Shown: positions 37,273-46,160 of the stretch, one piece after another
Layout: the number at the start of each line of letters is the position of its first letter
Position numbering within the stretch: the stretch's first letter is position 1
Assembly (NCBI RefSeq): GCF_000262465.1
Contig: NZ_CM001489.1
Location: 7,229,436-7,293,435 of the forward strand
Length of the DNA: 64,000 nt
Origin: Frankia sp. QA3
GTDB lineage: Bacteria > Actinomycetota > Actinomycetes > Frankiales > Frankiaceae
Direction of reading: 5' to 3'
Notes under the pieces: model-generated
What the model saw: the letters and a program-made list of their open reading frames with translations, nothing else
Databases searched by the model: none
Told to the model about the DNA's origin: nothing
Translations under genes and position numbers: made by a program

Positions 37273-38616
37273 TCAGTGCCGGGGGGCGGTCCAGTGCCGG
37301 CGCCGCTCCCCGGACAGGTCGGGGTAGAGGTCGCCGGCGGCCGGGGGGCTCGACCGGCGGCGCTGCTGCGGCAGGTTCCGCGCCCCGAAGTGCGCGATGG
37401 CGCGCCGGTAGACCTCGACCTTGCGGCGGGCGATGGCCTCGGGTTCGAGCTCGACCACGCCGAGACGACCCCGGGCCCCGAACGCGCTCGCCCGCGCGGG
37501 GTCGAGCAGGAACGGCGCCAGCGCGTCGGCCAGCGGCGCCGGATCGCCGGCCGGAACCGAGCACCCGGCCTCCCACCGCTCGACGAAGGGCGCGACCCCG
37601 GCCTGGTTCGTGGTCACCACCGGCCGCCCGGCCGCCATCGCCTCGGCGGCGACGATCGAGAAGCTCTCGAAGCGGCTCGGCACGGCGACGACCCGGGCCC
37701 GCCGATAGACCTCGTGGAGCTGGGAACCGGACAGGTGGCCGGTGAACTCCACGTCCAGCCCGAGCTGAAACGCCCGGCGGGCCAGCCACTCGCCCGAGGC
37801 AATCCCGTCGATCTCACCCGCCGAGCGCCCCGCGAGCACCAGCCGGTGCGACACCCCAGCCGCGCGCAGGCGCACCGAGGCGTCGAGCAGGACGTCCACC
37901 CCCTTGAATGCCTCGAGCCGGCCCACGACGGCGATGGTGGGCGTGGTGTCGGCGACGTCGGGGATGCCGAGCCACGGCTCCGCGTCGAAGGGGTTGGGAA
38001 TCACCTCGACCTCACGGTCACCCAGCCAGCCGCGCTCCCGCAGCGTGTCGACGAGCAACTGCGACGGGGAGGTGACCACGTCGGCCCGGCCTGCCGAGAT
38101 CCGGTCCAACCGGTCGGCGAACAGACCCTTCGCCCCGATCTGCTGGCCCGAGAGCCGGACCGTGAGCATGGTCGGGCAGTGCAGGTGAATGGCCAGCGGC
38201 ACCGAGCGGCGTGCGGCCTGGATCAGGGCACGGGTCTCCCCGTCCTGCGTCTCGATCACGTCCGGTCGCAGCCCGAGCTGGCGGGCCCACAGGCTGTAGG
38301 ACAGCGGGAGGCTGGCCCGCAGCGTCAGCGAGTCACGCGGGTACAGCGGTCCCCGGAGCTGGGTGCCGAGCCTTCCCAGCGCGCGGCTGACCGGCACCCG
38401 CAGCAGCGGCCGGCGGTGGACGTGCACCCCGTCCTCCACCGAGTCGACGACCCGGTACCCCTGCGCGCACAGCACGTGGACGTCATGGCCGAGCCGCGCG
38501 AGCGCCGTGGCCAGTGCCGCCGTATAGGTACCCGCACCGTCCCAGACGACGGGCGGGTACTGCTCACAGAAGAAGAGAATGCACAGCCGCTGTAAAGAGA
38601 GCAAAGACTCCGCCAC
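37273..38616 (-). CDS. Glycosyltransferase family 4 (GT-B)
   Basis: 447 residues from GTG 38616. N-terminal domain: FFCEQYPPVVWDGAGTYTAA with the Gly-rich acceptor loop. C-terminal donor domain: VVGRLEAFKGVDVLLDASVR, VVAVPSRFESFSIVAAEAMA (the ExFxxxxxEAMAAG nucleotide-sugar motif) and GRPVVTTNQAG. This is a retaining transferase using UDP- or GDP-sugars. The gene is convergent with the PIG-L deacetylase. The role is likely glycolipid, polysaccharide or small-molecule glycosylation. Confidence 0.9.
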   Translation of the reverse strand: MAESLLSLQRLCILFFCEQYPPVVWDGAGTYTAALATALARLGHDVHVLCAQGYRVVDSVEDGVHVHRRPLLRVPVSRALGRLGTQLRGPLYPRDSLTLRASLPLSYSLWARQLGLRPDVIETQDGETRALIQAARRSVPLAIHLHCPTMLTVRLSGQQIGAKGLFADRLDRISAGRADVVTSPSQLLVDTLRERGWLGDREVEVIPNPFDAEPWLGIPDVADTTPTIAVVGRLEAFKGVDVLLDASVRLRAAGVSHRLVLAGRSAGEIDGIASGEWLARRAFQLGLDVEFTGHLSGSQLHEVYRRARVVAVPSRFESFSIVAAEAMAAGRPVVTTNQAGVAPFVERWEAGCSVPAGDPAPLADALAPFLLDPARASAFGARGRLGVVELEPEAIARRKVEVYRRAIAHFGARNLPQQRRRSSPPAAGDLYPDLSGERRRHWTAPRH

Positions 38617-39048
38617 GTGGTGTCCCCGATTCCGCCGTGCCGTAACGAGAGAGTGTGAAGAATGTCGCCAATACGTTACTTCGCGGATGGGCCGCACGTC
38701 TGTACGGTCCCGTGATTCCGGGGAGTTTGAGGGAAACTTAAGGTAACGAGTCGGCGCTGGTGCCCCGGTGGTGCCGGTGGCGGCGGTCGTGGGGTGGGCC
38801 CCTGCGCGGCCGCGGTTGTTGACCAGGCAAAACTTGACTATCGCGTAAGGGTCGAGTGCCCGCGCTGTCCGGCGGGACGTCAGGCCGGAGGTCGAGACTT
38901 AATTACGTCGAAAACGGGAGCAATGCTTCTTGCGTGTCCTCATCGCCGAGACGGTCCTGCCTGCGGCGGAGTCCCCGCTGGTCCACCTGCGCCGGATGAT
39001 CGTCTCGGTGTGCCCCGGGCTCCTCGGGGCGCCCCTGAACATGGGAGT
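38617..39048. other. Intergenic region
   Basis: About 430 bp between two minus-strand genes. It contains the promoter of the glycosyltransferase gene (an AT-richer patch around 38650-38690) and the region after the charged-helix gene. No supported coding sequence, hairpin pair or RNA gene was seen. Confidence 0.45.
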
Positions 39049-39771
39049 TCAGACGGGTATCGGCTCCTGCCGGGTGTTGCCGCTGCGGATCTGGTAGACC
39101 CCGAGTCCGATCTCCTCGGAGTCCCGCGTGATTCGCTCGACCCATTCCACCGGCCAGCGGGTCGAGGCGGTCCACTGCACGCCTTCCAGCCAGACATCTG
39201 TCAGGTCCAGGTGGCGAAGGTCAGCGGTAAGGAACTCGTCCCGAGCACGGCAGACCGCGTTGACGGCACGCCCCCGGGCGCCATCGTCTTCGACGATGGC
39301 AGGGAGAAGGTCGCGGACGCGGCTGAGGACGGCGCGGAGGTGGTGTCCGTGAGTTCCCGTGCCGTCGAGCAGTGCCTGGGTCCGATCAAGAACGGCGAGG
39401 ACTGTCGCTTCACCTTCCGGTTCCGGCGGTCCCAGTGCGCGGGCGAGGGTGCGGGTGCGGACGCGGGCGCGGGTGAGATCGAGGGCGATGGCGCGGGCGA
39501 GGACGATGGCGAGGTCAAGGTCGCCGGCTTGGTCGCGGTAGAGGGCAAGATCGCGGGCGCGCTGGAGGTCGCGGGCGTGGTCGTAGGCGTGGTCGAGGTC
39601 GAGGTCGAAAGCTCGGGCTCTGATGCTGTCTACGCCTACATCGCGCGACGGGCTGCTGAGCTTGCGGGCGAGGTCCTCCAGGGCGTCGCGGGCGTGGAGA
39701 CGGGTGAGGGGGTGAGCTCGCAGAGGACCGTGGCCAGGTCGTCGACGGCGTCGTCCGACCAGATATCCCAT
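39049..39771 (-). CDS. Second charged helical-repeat protein (paralogue of the one at 1692-2765)
   Basis: About 240 residues. D/L/A/R-rich helices (ARAFDLDLDHAYDHARDL, RARDLALYRDQAGDLDLA) precede the family C-terminus ADLRHLDLTDVWLEGVQW, STRWPVEW, DSEEIGLGVYQIR. It is about half identical to the first protein over the last 58 residues. The start is unclear: the upstream reading frame overlaps a truncated sigma-like gene, and no good ribosome site exists near ATG 39771 or ATG 39840. The N-terminus may have been lost, or fused by frameshift to the sigma-like gene. Confidence 0.65.
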   Translation of the reverse strand: MGYLVGRRRRRPGHGPLRAHPLTRLHARDALEDLARKLSSPSRDVGVDSIRARAFDLDLDHAYDHARDLQRARDLALYRDQAGDLDLAIVLARAIALDLTRARVRTRTLARALGPPEPEGEATVLAVLDRTQALLDGTGTHGHHLRAVLSRVRDLLPAIVEDDGARGRAVNAVCRARDEFLTADLRHLDLTDVWLEGVQWTASTRWPVEWVERITRDSEEIGLGVYQIRSGNTRQEPIPV

Positions 39772-40007
39772 CGGGTCGGTGGCAGTCCGCGGATGCCTCT
39801 GCTCGCGCACAGTGCGAGGACGTCGCCGCGGCGGATCCACGCTCGCAGGACCTGGAAGCCGTAGCCGGCGAGCCGGTCGGCGACCCGCTCATACAGCGGC
39901 CCGGTGAACCCGTCCTCGACCAGACGGCCGAAGAGGGCCGCGTCCGGGCCATGACCGGCCCCGCAGGGCGGCGATGAAACCGGCTCGGCCCCCGAGAGCT
40001 GGGTCAT
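39636..40007 (-). pseudogene. Truncated sigma-factor-like protein, N-terminal part
   Basis: 123 residues. The first about 90 (LFGRLVEDGFTGPLYERVAD, RLAGYGFQVLRAWIRRGDVL, DDAVDDLATVLCEL) match the N-terminus of an actinobacterial sigma-like family I know as RNA polymerase sigma factor-like proteins. The rest (TPSPVSTPATPWRTSP) is out-of-frame translation of the charged-helix gene. So the sigma region 4 and most of region 2 are gone, and the remainder overlaps its partner in another frame. This repeats the sigma-partner pairing of 1692-3349, but damaged. Confidence 0.55.
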
Positions 40008-40145
40008 CGCGTTCCGGCCACCAGTCGTACGTAGAGCACGGCACTCACCTCCGGGTCACAGGGCGTCGTCGTCCTGGGTCCTTCTATGCCGGCCCGCCGC
40101 CGTCACCCCACACGGCCGACGGACGCCCGGAGGCGGACAGAATCA

Positions 40146-40220
40146 TGCCGAGGGCTAGTCACGGTTTCTCGGCCCAAAACCGTGCTGAGGCCTCGGCACG
40201 ATGTGGCCGTTATCTGGCCG
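40146..40220 (-). repeat. Dispersed hairpin element, copy 2 (reverse orientation)
   Basis: Arms 40146-40167 and 40177-40198 (18 of 22 pairing) around a 9-nt loop. Read on the minus strand it begins CCGGCCAGATAACGGCCACAT, then CGTGCCGAGG and CGGTTTT, and ends CTAGCCCTCGGCA. This is collinear with copy 1 at 12502-12578 including the non-palindromic flank. It lies upstream of the truncated sigma-like gene. Confidence 0.7.
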
Positions 40221-40558
40221 GGAAGACGAATGCCTGCCTGCCGGGCGGCAGCAGCGCGATCCGGTGCCGGTGCTCTACTCGCCGACCGCCTACGACCAGG
40301 AAACACATAGGACTCACTCGTCCGGGGATGATCAGGGGTGCGGGCGTCCGGCTGTGGTCGGCCGGAGCGTCGGAGCTGCGATCCCTCTAGGGATGATCAA
40401 GGGCATCATGGTACTGGTACTGGTACTGGTACTGGTGCAGGTCACGGGGGCGCGGAGCGGGGTGAGTCCGGGCGATCTTACGGCGGGCCGGCGGTGATGC
40501 AAGTGCGCAGGTCATGGTGCTGTGGGGGTCGACCATCCCGCGCGCATAGAAGTCGAAC
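40221..40558. other. Intergenic region with a hexanucleotide repeat
   Basis: Contains four GTACTG units at 40411-40434 just after an AGGGATGATCAAGGG-like motif that itself occurs twice nearby (around 40326 and 40389). No supported gene. The promoter of the small gene at 40559 should lie at its right end. Confidence 0.5.
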
Positions 40559-40819
40559 ATGAACACCCCGCCTCGGCACCCGAAGCCCGAGCCTCCGTAC
40601 CGGATCGTCGAGCAACCGCTGCTCCCTCTGCGCACGGCGGTGGTCCTGCTCCTCGCCGTTGTGGCCGCGACAGCCGCCGGAGGATTGTCCTGGCTGGCTC
40701 GGTCCGGCGTGCCCACCACGGCGATGACCGTGATCGGCGTGTTCGGTGCGGCGATCACCTTCTTCGACCGCCACCTCGAACACACCGCGGTCGTCAGGAC
40801 CACCCCGGAGGACCGGTGA
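40559..40819 (+). CDS. Small two-helix membrane protein
   Basis: 86 residues: a polar Pro-rich N-terminus (NTPPRHPKPEPPYRIVEQ), two hydrophobic helices (LRTAVVLLLAVVAATAAGGL and TTAMTVIGVFGAAITFF), and a short polar end. The start is ATG 40559. It sits near a sigma/helical-repeat locus as the small membrane protein at 3364-3585 does near the other one, though the strand differs and the sequences are not obviously alike. Confidence 0.6.
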   Translation: MNTPPRHPKPEPPYRIVEQPLLPLRTAVVLLLAVVAATAAGGLSWLARSGVPTTAMTVIGVFGAAITFFDRHLEHTAVVRTTPEDR

Positions 40820-40860
40820 CGCCTTCTCGTGTGCGGCGAGCGCGACGCCCGCGGCACCGG

Positions 40861-42060
40861 TCAGGGGCGGTCGAGGTCCAGGTCGAGCATGCGGATGGCG
40901 TTGCCTCGCATGATCTTGTAGATCTCGTCGTCGGGGACGCCCGCCATGAGCCGCTCGGCCACCTCTCGGGTGTTCGGCCAGGTCGAGTCGGTGTGCGGGT
41001 AGTCGGTCTCGAAGGTGATGTTGTCGATGCCGACGTCGTGCCGGGACCGGACGCCGAAACGGTCGTCGAAGAAACAGCCGAAGATGCGGTTGTGGTAGTA
41101 GTGCGACGGCGGCTCGGGCAGGCCCCCGTCGCCGAGCCAGGAACGGGCGTCGCGCCACTTGGCGTCGATCCGCTCCAGCAGGAACGGAATCCAGCCGATC
41201 TGCGACTCGGAATAGGCGAGCTTCAGGTTCGGGTAGCGCACCATGAGGCCCGACCAGAGATAGTCGGACATCGACGCCATCGCATTGTTGAAGGCGACGG
41301 AGGCGTTCACCGCGTGCGGTGCGTCCGGCGACGTCGACGGCATGCGCGAGGACGACCCGATGTGCATGCACACCACGGTGCCGGTCTCGTCACAGGCCTC
41401 GAAGAACGGGTTCCAGTAGCCGGAGTGGATGCTGGGCAGGCCGAGGAACGGTGGGATCTCGCTGAACGCCACGGCCCGGGTGCCGCGGGCGGCGTTGCGC
41501 CGGACCTCCGCCGCCGCGAGGTCGGCGTCCCACAGCGGGACCAGGCACAGCGGGACGAGCCGCCCGCCGGAGTCGCCGCACCATTCCTCGACCATCCAGT
41601 TGTTGTAGGCCTCGACGCAGGCCAGGCCGAGCTCGCGGTCGCTGGTCGCCTCGTGGAACGTCTGGCCGCAGAACCGGGGGAACGTCGGGAAGCACAGCGA
41701 CGCCTCGACCCAGTTCACGTCCATGTCCTCCAGCCGGGCCTTCGGGTCGTAGCAGCCCGGCCGCATCTCGTCGTACGTGATCGAGGTCAGCGACATCTCC
41801 TCGCGGGCGAAACCGACCGCCGCCGTGGTGCGCTTCTGGACGAAGACCAGATCCTCGAAGACCCAGCAGTCCGCCGGTCGCCCGCTCGGGTCGAAATCGT
41901 GCGCGTACTTGGGGCCGGGCCCGACCACCCGGATACCGGCGACCCCGCGACGCTCGACGCGGGGGCCGCGTTCCCGGAACTTCGCGGGCAGCCAGCTCTG
42001 CCACAGATGGGCCGGCTCGACGACGTGGTCATCGGTGCTGACGATCATCGGGAGTTCCAT
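40861..42060 (-). CDS. Amidohydrolase-2 family metal-dependent hydrolase or decarboxylase
   Basis: 399 residues from ATG 42060. The N-terminus IVSTDDHVVEP has the Asp-x-His-like first metal motif; later come LVPLWDADLAAAEVRRNAAR, VCMHIGSSS (metal His), YPNLKLAYSESQIGWIPFLL and the last motif ITFETDYPHTDSTWP (metal/catalytic Asp). This is the ACMSD/LigW-like branch, whose members decarboxylate or hydrolyse ring-cleavage products. It is divergent from the regulator at 42385. Its place at the edge of the catabolic island suggests action on an aromatic or cyclic substrate. Confidence 0.85.
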   Translation of the reverse strand: MELPMIVSTDDHVVEPAHLWQSWLPAKFRERGPRVERRGVAGIRVVGPGPKYAHDFDPSGRPADCWVFEDLVFVQKRTTAAVGFAREEMSLTSITYDEMRPGCYDPKARLEDMDVNWVEASLCFPTFPRFCGQTFHEATSDRELGLACVEAYNNWMVEEWCGDSGGRLVPLCLVPLWDADLAAAEVRRNAARGTRAVAFSEIPPFLGLPSIHSGYWNPFFEACDETGTVVCMHIGSSSRMPSTSPDAPHAVNASVAFNNAMASMSDYLWSGLMVRYPNLKLAYSESQIGWIPFLLERIDAKWRDARSWLGDGGLPEPPSHYYHNRIFGCFFDDRFGVRSRHDVGIDNITFETDYPHTDSTWPNTREVAERLMAGVPDDEIYKIMRGNAIRMLDLDLDRP

Positions 42061-42384
42061 GCGCGCCTCGCAGCTGTCCGGACCGGCGGATGAGCGTGAA
42101 CGTAACGACGGCAAGATGTCGCTTACCTGTCTAGCGCACAATCCGCTATCCGGATAAAACACGCCTTGTCGGCATTAAAAGCATGACCGTTCCCGGCCCG
42201 TCCTCTCCTCGCGGAACGCTGACAATCGAACGGGGAGTCGGATATCGTCCAGCATCCACAGAGTGACACGCGACACATGACCCATCGCAATTCGTGCACT
42301 TCGCGACCCATGGCACCGCGACCCATGGCACGCGGCGCGGGACGGGTGGTGGGTGCCCGACCGCCGCCGCGAGAGGAGCTGGAC
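42061..42384. promoter_or_regulatory. Divergent promoter region
   Basis: About 320 bp between the amidohydrolase and the regulator. It is AT-richer than its surroundings around 42125-42185 and carries two copies of GCGACCCATGGCACC near 42303-42333. It probably includes both promoters; no clear operator was identified. Confidence 0.4.
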
Positions 42385-43686
42385 ATGCGGGCAGACACGC
42401 AGCAGCAGCGAGCAGGGGACGCAGGTGCCGAACTGCGCCGGGAGGTGCGCCTGGACGGCCCCGTCGTCGTGGTGGCCGACGGCGCCCGGCCCGACGCCGA
42501 GTCGCTGGCGCTCCTGGCGGGCCGCGAGCGGTGGCGGCTGGTCGAGGCAGGGGGAGCGGACGCCGCCCGCCGCGCCACCTCGCTGCGCAAGGCGTCGCTG
42601 GTCGCCATCGTCACCGACGACCCGCGGTTCGCGGTCGAGGTGACCCGCGCGATGCGTCGCTCCTGCGACGCCCCGATCATCGTCGTGGGCGACCTCGACC
42701 CGATGATCCGGGTGCGCGTGCTCACCGACGGGGCGGACCTGGCCCTGCCGACCGGGCTGGACCAGTCCGCCCTGGGGGCGCAGATCATCGCCCTGCTCCG
42801 CAGGGTCAGCGACACCTGGGAGCCGACCGTGCGTTACCTGAGCGCCGCCGAGCTGCACGTCGACCTGTGGGCCCGGACCTGTCTGCTCGACGGGGCCGAG
42901 CTCAACCTTTCGCCCACCGAGTTCCGCCTGCTCGCCTACCTGATGCGCCACCCGCACCGGGCCCTGCCGCGGTTCCGGATCGTCCGCACGCTGTGGGGCA
43001 GCGCCGGCGGGCCGGGCGACACCAACGCCCTGCGTATCCAGATCTCCCGGCTCCGTCACAAGATCACCGTTGCGGGTCGGCCGACGCCGCTGATCCGCGC
43101 GGTGCGCGGCGTCGGGTACGAGTTCACCGAGAACGTCCTGGAGATGGGCGACGACGTCAGCGGCGCCGCCGCCCGGCTCAGCTCGCTGACGATGCCGCGC
43201 ACGGTCCTCGACATCGCCCGCCGGCTGCCCCGCGGCTCGCAGGCCGCGGCGGCGGAGTTCCTCACCACCACGCTGGTGACCAGTGCCGCCTGCGACGCCG
43301 CGGCGATCTTCCGCCGCGGCGGCGGGCTCATGCATCTGGTCGCCGAGCGGGGCAACACCGCGCGGTGGCGCGAGCTGATCGCGGGCGGCGTGCCCTTACG
43401 CTCCAGCTTCGCCCAGGTCCACGCGTTCGAGACCAACCAGCCGACCCAGATCGCCGACATCGTCGGCGGCTCGCACGGCTACCGCGAGACCACCCGGGCG
43501 CTGGCGGCCGACGGCTTCCACAGCTGCCTGTTCGTCCCGATCTTCAGCGGCTCCACCGCCTGGGGCGGGCTGGGCCTGGCCAGCCGGTCGCGCCGCCCGC
43601 TCGACCCAGCCGTCACGACCTTCGGGGTGGCGATCGCCGCGATGTTCTCCCTCGTGATCCGGCCGGTGTCCGAACTTGCGGGATGA
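42385..43686 (+). CDS. Atypical OmpR-type regulator with degenerate receiver and C-terminal GAF domain
   Basis: 433 residues from ATG 42385, preceded by GAGGAG. Residues about 22-145 have the alternating pattern of a receiver (VVVVADGARPDAESLALLAG, SLVAIVTDDPRF, APIIVVGDLDPM), but the phospho-acceptor Asp and the K of TKP are not seen. A winged helix follows (LNLSPTEFRLLAYLMRHPHR, RTLWG, LRIQISRLRHKI, IRAVRGVGYEF). The C-terminal third (about 290-430) is GAF-like. Regulation may therefore be by ligand binding to GAF rather than phosphorylation. Its position suggests control of the catabolic genes on either side. Confidence 0.82.
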   Translation: MRADTQQQRAGDAGAELRREVRLDGPVVVVADGARPDAESLALLAGRERWRLVEAGGADAARRATSLRKASLVAIVTDDPRFAVEVTRAMRRSCDAPIIVVGDLDPMIRVRVLTDGADLALPTGLDQSALGAQIIALLRRVSDTWEPTVRYLSAAELHVDLWARTCLLDGAELNLSPTEFRLLAYLMRHPHRALPRFRIVRTLWGSAGGPGDTNALRIQISRLRHKITVAGRPTPLIRAVRGVGYEFTENVLEMGDDVSGAAARLSSLTMPRTVLDIARRLPRGSQAAAAEFLTTTLVTSAACDAAAIFRRGGGLMHLVAERGNTARWRELIAGGVPLRSSFAQVHAFETNQPTQIADIVGGSHGYRETTRALAADGFHSCLFVPIFSGSTAWGGLGLASRSRRPLDPAVTTFGVAIAAMFSLVIRPVSELAG

Positions 43687-43806
43687 CGGCACTCGCGGGA
43701 TGACGGCACTCGCGGGATGACGGCGGGCCGGCGGTTCACCGGGCGGGCGATCGAGCGTCAACCGACATCTTCCCGGCGGTAGCGTCCCGCCCGAGGAGGA
43801 CGATCG

Positions 43807-44433
43807 ATGACTTTCACGAATTCCCGGAGCAGGGTCGTTCCCGCACCGGTCCGGGCCGCCGACGCGCACGCGCCGACCCGCCTGAGTCACCTGGCCCTGG
43901 TGACGCGCGACGCCGCCGCCACCACCGATTTCTACAGCACCGTGATGCGGATGGAACTCGTGGCCGCGGTGATGCACGAGCGGGTGCCGTCGACCGGAGA
44001 CACCATGCCCTACCTGCACATCTTCTTCCGGATGCAGGACGGGTCGACGGTGGCCTTCTTCGAGGTTCCCGACCTGCCCGCCGCGGGGCCGGCGCCCCAT
44101 CCGGCCCATGACGTCTTCCGCCACATCGCCCTCGAGGTGCCCACCACCGACATGGTGGACGAATGGAAGGAATGGGTGCGGGGCCACGGCGTCGACGTTC
44201 TCGGCCCGGTCGACCACACCATCATTTACAGCATCTATTTCTACGACCCCGACGGTAACCGGCTCGAAATCACCACGCCGTTGGTCGCCGACTGGAACGA
44301 CCGGTCGACCCAGGCCCGCCGGGCGCTCGAGGCGTGGACGGCGACGAAGGAGCGGGCCCGGCGTGACGGCACCGAGGTGTCGGCCGCGCTGCACGACCTC
44401 GTCGTCGCCTCCGAGCCGACCACGTTCGACTGA
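43807..44433 (+). CDS. VOC-family protein (extradiol-dioxygenase or glyoxalase-like)
   Basis: 208 residues from ATG 43807 after GAGGAGG. Two beta-alpha-beta-beta-beta modules: LSHLALVTRDAAATTDFYST (metal His first module), LHIFFRMQDGSTVAFFEVP, FRHIALEVPTTD (metal His second module) and YFYDPDGNRLEITTPL (metal Glu). This pattern gives one metal site (His, His, Glu). The family covers extradiol dioxygenases, epimerases and glyoxalases. It is followed 8 bp later by NIPSNAP, forming a two-gene unit. Confidence 0.85.
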   Translation: MTFTNSRSRVVPAPVRAADAHAPTRLSHLALVTRDAAATTDFYSTVMRMELVAAVMHERVPSTGDTMPYLHIFFRMQDGSTVAFFEVPDLPAAGPAPHPAHDVFRHIALEVPTTDMVDEWKEWVRGHGVDVLGPVDHTIIYSIYFYDPDGNRLEITTPLVADWNDRSTQARRALEAWTATKERARRDGTEVSAALHDLVVASEPTTFD

Positions 44434-44440
44434 GCCGCCG

Positions 44441-44767
44441 ATGCTGTACGAACTGCGCCGCTACGAGCTGTTCGGCCACAACCGCAACGCCCTCTACGAC
44501 CGGTTCGCCGACCACACCGTGCCGCTGTTCGACCGGCACGGGTTCCGCCAGGTCGGCTACTTCGAGACGGTCATCGGCGCCGGCCCCGACCTCACCTACC
44601 TGCTCGCCTGGGACAGCCTGGACGAACGCCAGCGGGCCTGGGCGGACTTCCACGAGGACCCGGAATGGGGCGAGGTGCGCCGGCGCAGCACCGCCGAACA
44701 CGGGCTGCTCGTGGCGAGGACCCACAGCAGCATCCTGCGCCCCCTGCCGTTCTCCGACCTGCGATGA
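44441..44767 (+). CDS. NIPSNAP-family protein
   Basis: 108 residues: YELRRYELFGHNRNALYD at the start and a ferredoxin-like alpha/beta dimer fold with GFRQVGYFETVIGAGPDLTY and LLAWDSLDERQRAW. NIPSNAP domains form dimers and often accompany catabolic or biosynthetic enzymes; the activity is not known. Start ATG 44441 lies 8 bp after the VOC gene. Confidence 0.85.
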   Translation: MLYELRRYELFGHNRNALYDRFADHTVPLFDRHGFRQVGYFETVIGAGPDLTYLLAWDSLDERQRAWADFHEDPEWGEVRRRSTAEHGLLVARTHSSILRPLPFSDLR

Positions 44768-44792
44768 CGGCGTCCGGTGGGAACGAGCCGGC

Positions 44793-45989
44793 TCAGCCCG
44801 GCAGGTAGGCGGTCCCCGCCAGCAGCCGGCGGGCGGTGCGCAGCACGCCGACCGACACGATCTCCCCGCCGTCCTCGGGGTTCGTCCCGTCCTCGCGGTT
44901 CGTCCCGTCTGAAGTGCGGACGGTCACGGTCAACGCGCCCTTGGGGTGCGTGATGCGGACCGAACCGGGGTCGCCGCGCCGGGCGTAGGCGAACGGCAGG
45001 GTGCCGGCGGTGCGGGCGGCGGCGGCCGCGCACAGCGCGGTGGTGATCGGACAGGCGTGGTGGGCGCGTCCCAGGGACGTCGCCCGGACCACGAGATCGG
45101 CCGCCCCCGGCCCCTCCTGGGCCGCGACTCCCGCGCCGGGCGCGGTCCGGCTCGCCTCCGGCGGCGGGGAGACGATGGTGAGCCGGGGCAGGACGGGGGA
45201 GCGGACCGCGGCCTCGGCCTCGTCGGCCGCGAGCCCGATGCGGGCGGCGCCGGCGGCGCGGATCGACTCCAGCCGCGCGAGCAGGCCCGGCGCGGCGTTG
45301 AGCGTCGCCGGTGCCTCGTCGCCGCGCAGCCCGAGGTCGGCCGCCCGGACGAACACGATCGGCGCCGCCAGGTCCACGATCGACACCTCGATGGGGTCGC
45401 CGACGCTCGGCGCGAGCACGTCGCGCGGCTCTCCGGTCGGCAGCAGCGCACCGGTGACCGGTCCCGACGGGTCGAGGTACTCGGTCAGCACCGCCAGCCC
45501 CGTGGTCGGCATCCCCGCGCCCCGCGCCTCCTCCCGCCAGTCGCCGAGAGGGTGCGGGGCCGGCACGACGGCGTCGATGCGCTGCCCCACGTTGCGGTTG
45601 AACATCCGCACCAGGCCGGGTCGGGCGTCACCAGCCAGCAGGCCCTCCTGGAGGGCATACACCGCCGCGGCGGCAGTGAGGTTCCCGCAGTTGCCGGCGT
45701 AGTCGACGATCGGACGCTCGATGCCGACCTGGACGAACAGGTAGTCGATGTCGCAGCCCGGATGCTCGCTCGGCCGGACCAGCACCACCTTGCTGGTGCT
45801 CGAATGCGTCCCGCCGAGCCCGTCGAGCTGCATCGGGTCGGGCGAGCCCAGCAGGGCCAGGAGCGCCCGGTCCCGCTCGGGCCCGGGGCCGGGCAGCGCG
45901 TCGTCGGTGACGAACACGCCCTTGCTCGTCCCGCCACGCATGAGGACCAGCGGTATCGCGGTGCCCGTGGTGCCCGTGGTGCCCGTCAT
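44793..45989 (-). CDS. PrpF-family isomerase (methylaconitate or oxalomesaconate isomerase-like)
   Basis: 398 residues from ATG 45989 behind GGAGGGAC. The family start LVLMRGGTSKGVFV and LGGTHSSTSKVVLV, DYAGNCGNLTAAAAVYAL and the C-terminal SLGRAHHACPITTALCAAAA are PrpF hallmarks. Members move double bonds: PrpF converts 2-methylaconitate and GalD tautomerises 4-oxalomesaconate in gallate catabolism. The N-terminus has a small GTT repeat. With an amidohydrolase and a VOC protein nearby, a ring-cleavage route is attractive but unproven. Confidence 0.87.
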   Translation of the reverse strand: MTGTTGTTGTAIPLVLMRGGTSKGVFVTDDALPGPGPERDRALLALLGSPDPMQLDGLGGTHSSTSKVVLVRPSEHPGCDIDYLFVQVGIERPIVDYAGNCGNLTAAAAVYALQEGLLAGDARPGLVRMFNRNVGQRIDAVVPAPHPLGDWREEARGAGMPTTGLAVLTEYLDPSGPVTGALLPTGEPRDVLAPSVGDPIEVSIVDLAAPIVFVRAADLGLRGDEAPATLNAAPGLLARLESIRAAGAARIGLAADEAEAAVRSPVLPRLTIVSPPPEASRTAPGAGVAAQEGPGAADLVVRATSLGRAHHACPITTALCAAAAARTAGTLPFAYARRGDPGSVRITHPKGALTVTVRTSDGTNREDGTNPEDGGEIVSVGVLRTARRLLAGTAYLPG

Positions 45990-46160
45990 CCGTCCCTCCG
46001 TTCGGCGCGATGCCGATGCTAGGGCGCCGCCGGCCCGGCGGCGCCGGTCTCGGCGGCGCTGGCATCGAACCGAAAGGGTTCCGCACGTACCTTGCCGGTG
46101 CGGGAAGCAGGGCTGAAGCAGGGCTGGGGCTGAAGCAGGGCTGGGGCTAAGGAGGAGGAC

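Noticed and set aside
36284..38616. PIG-L plus GT4 as mycothiol genes mshB/mshA
   Set aside because: Arrangement is suggestive but the genes are convergent and the C-terminal half of the deacetylase and the glycosyltransferase lack distinctive MshB/MshA features that I could recognise.
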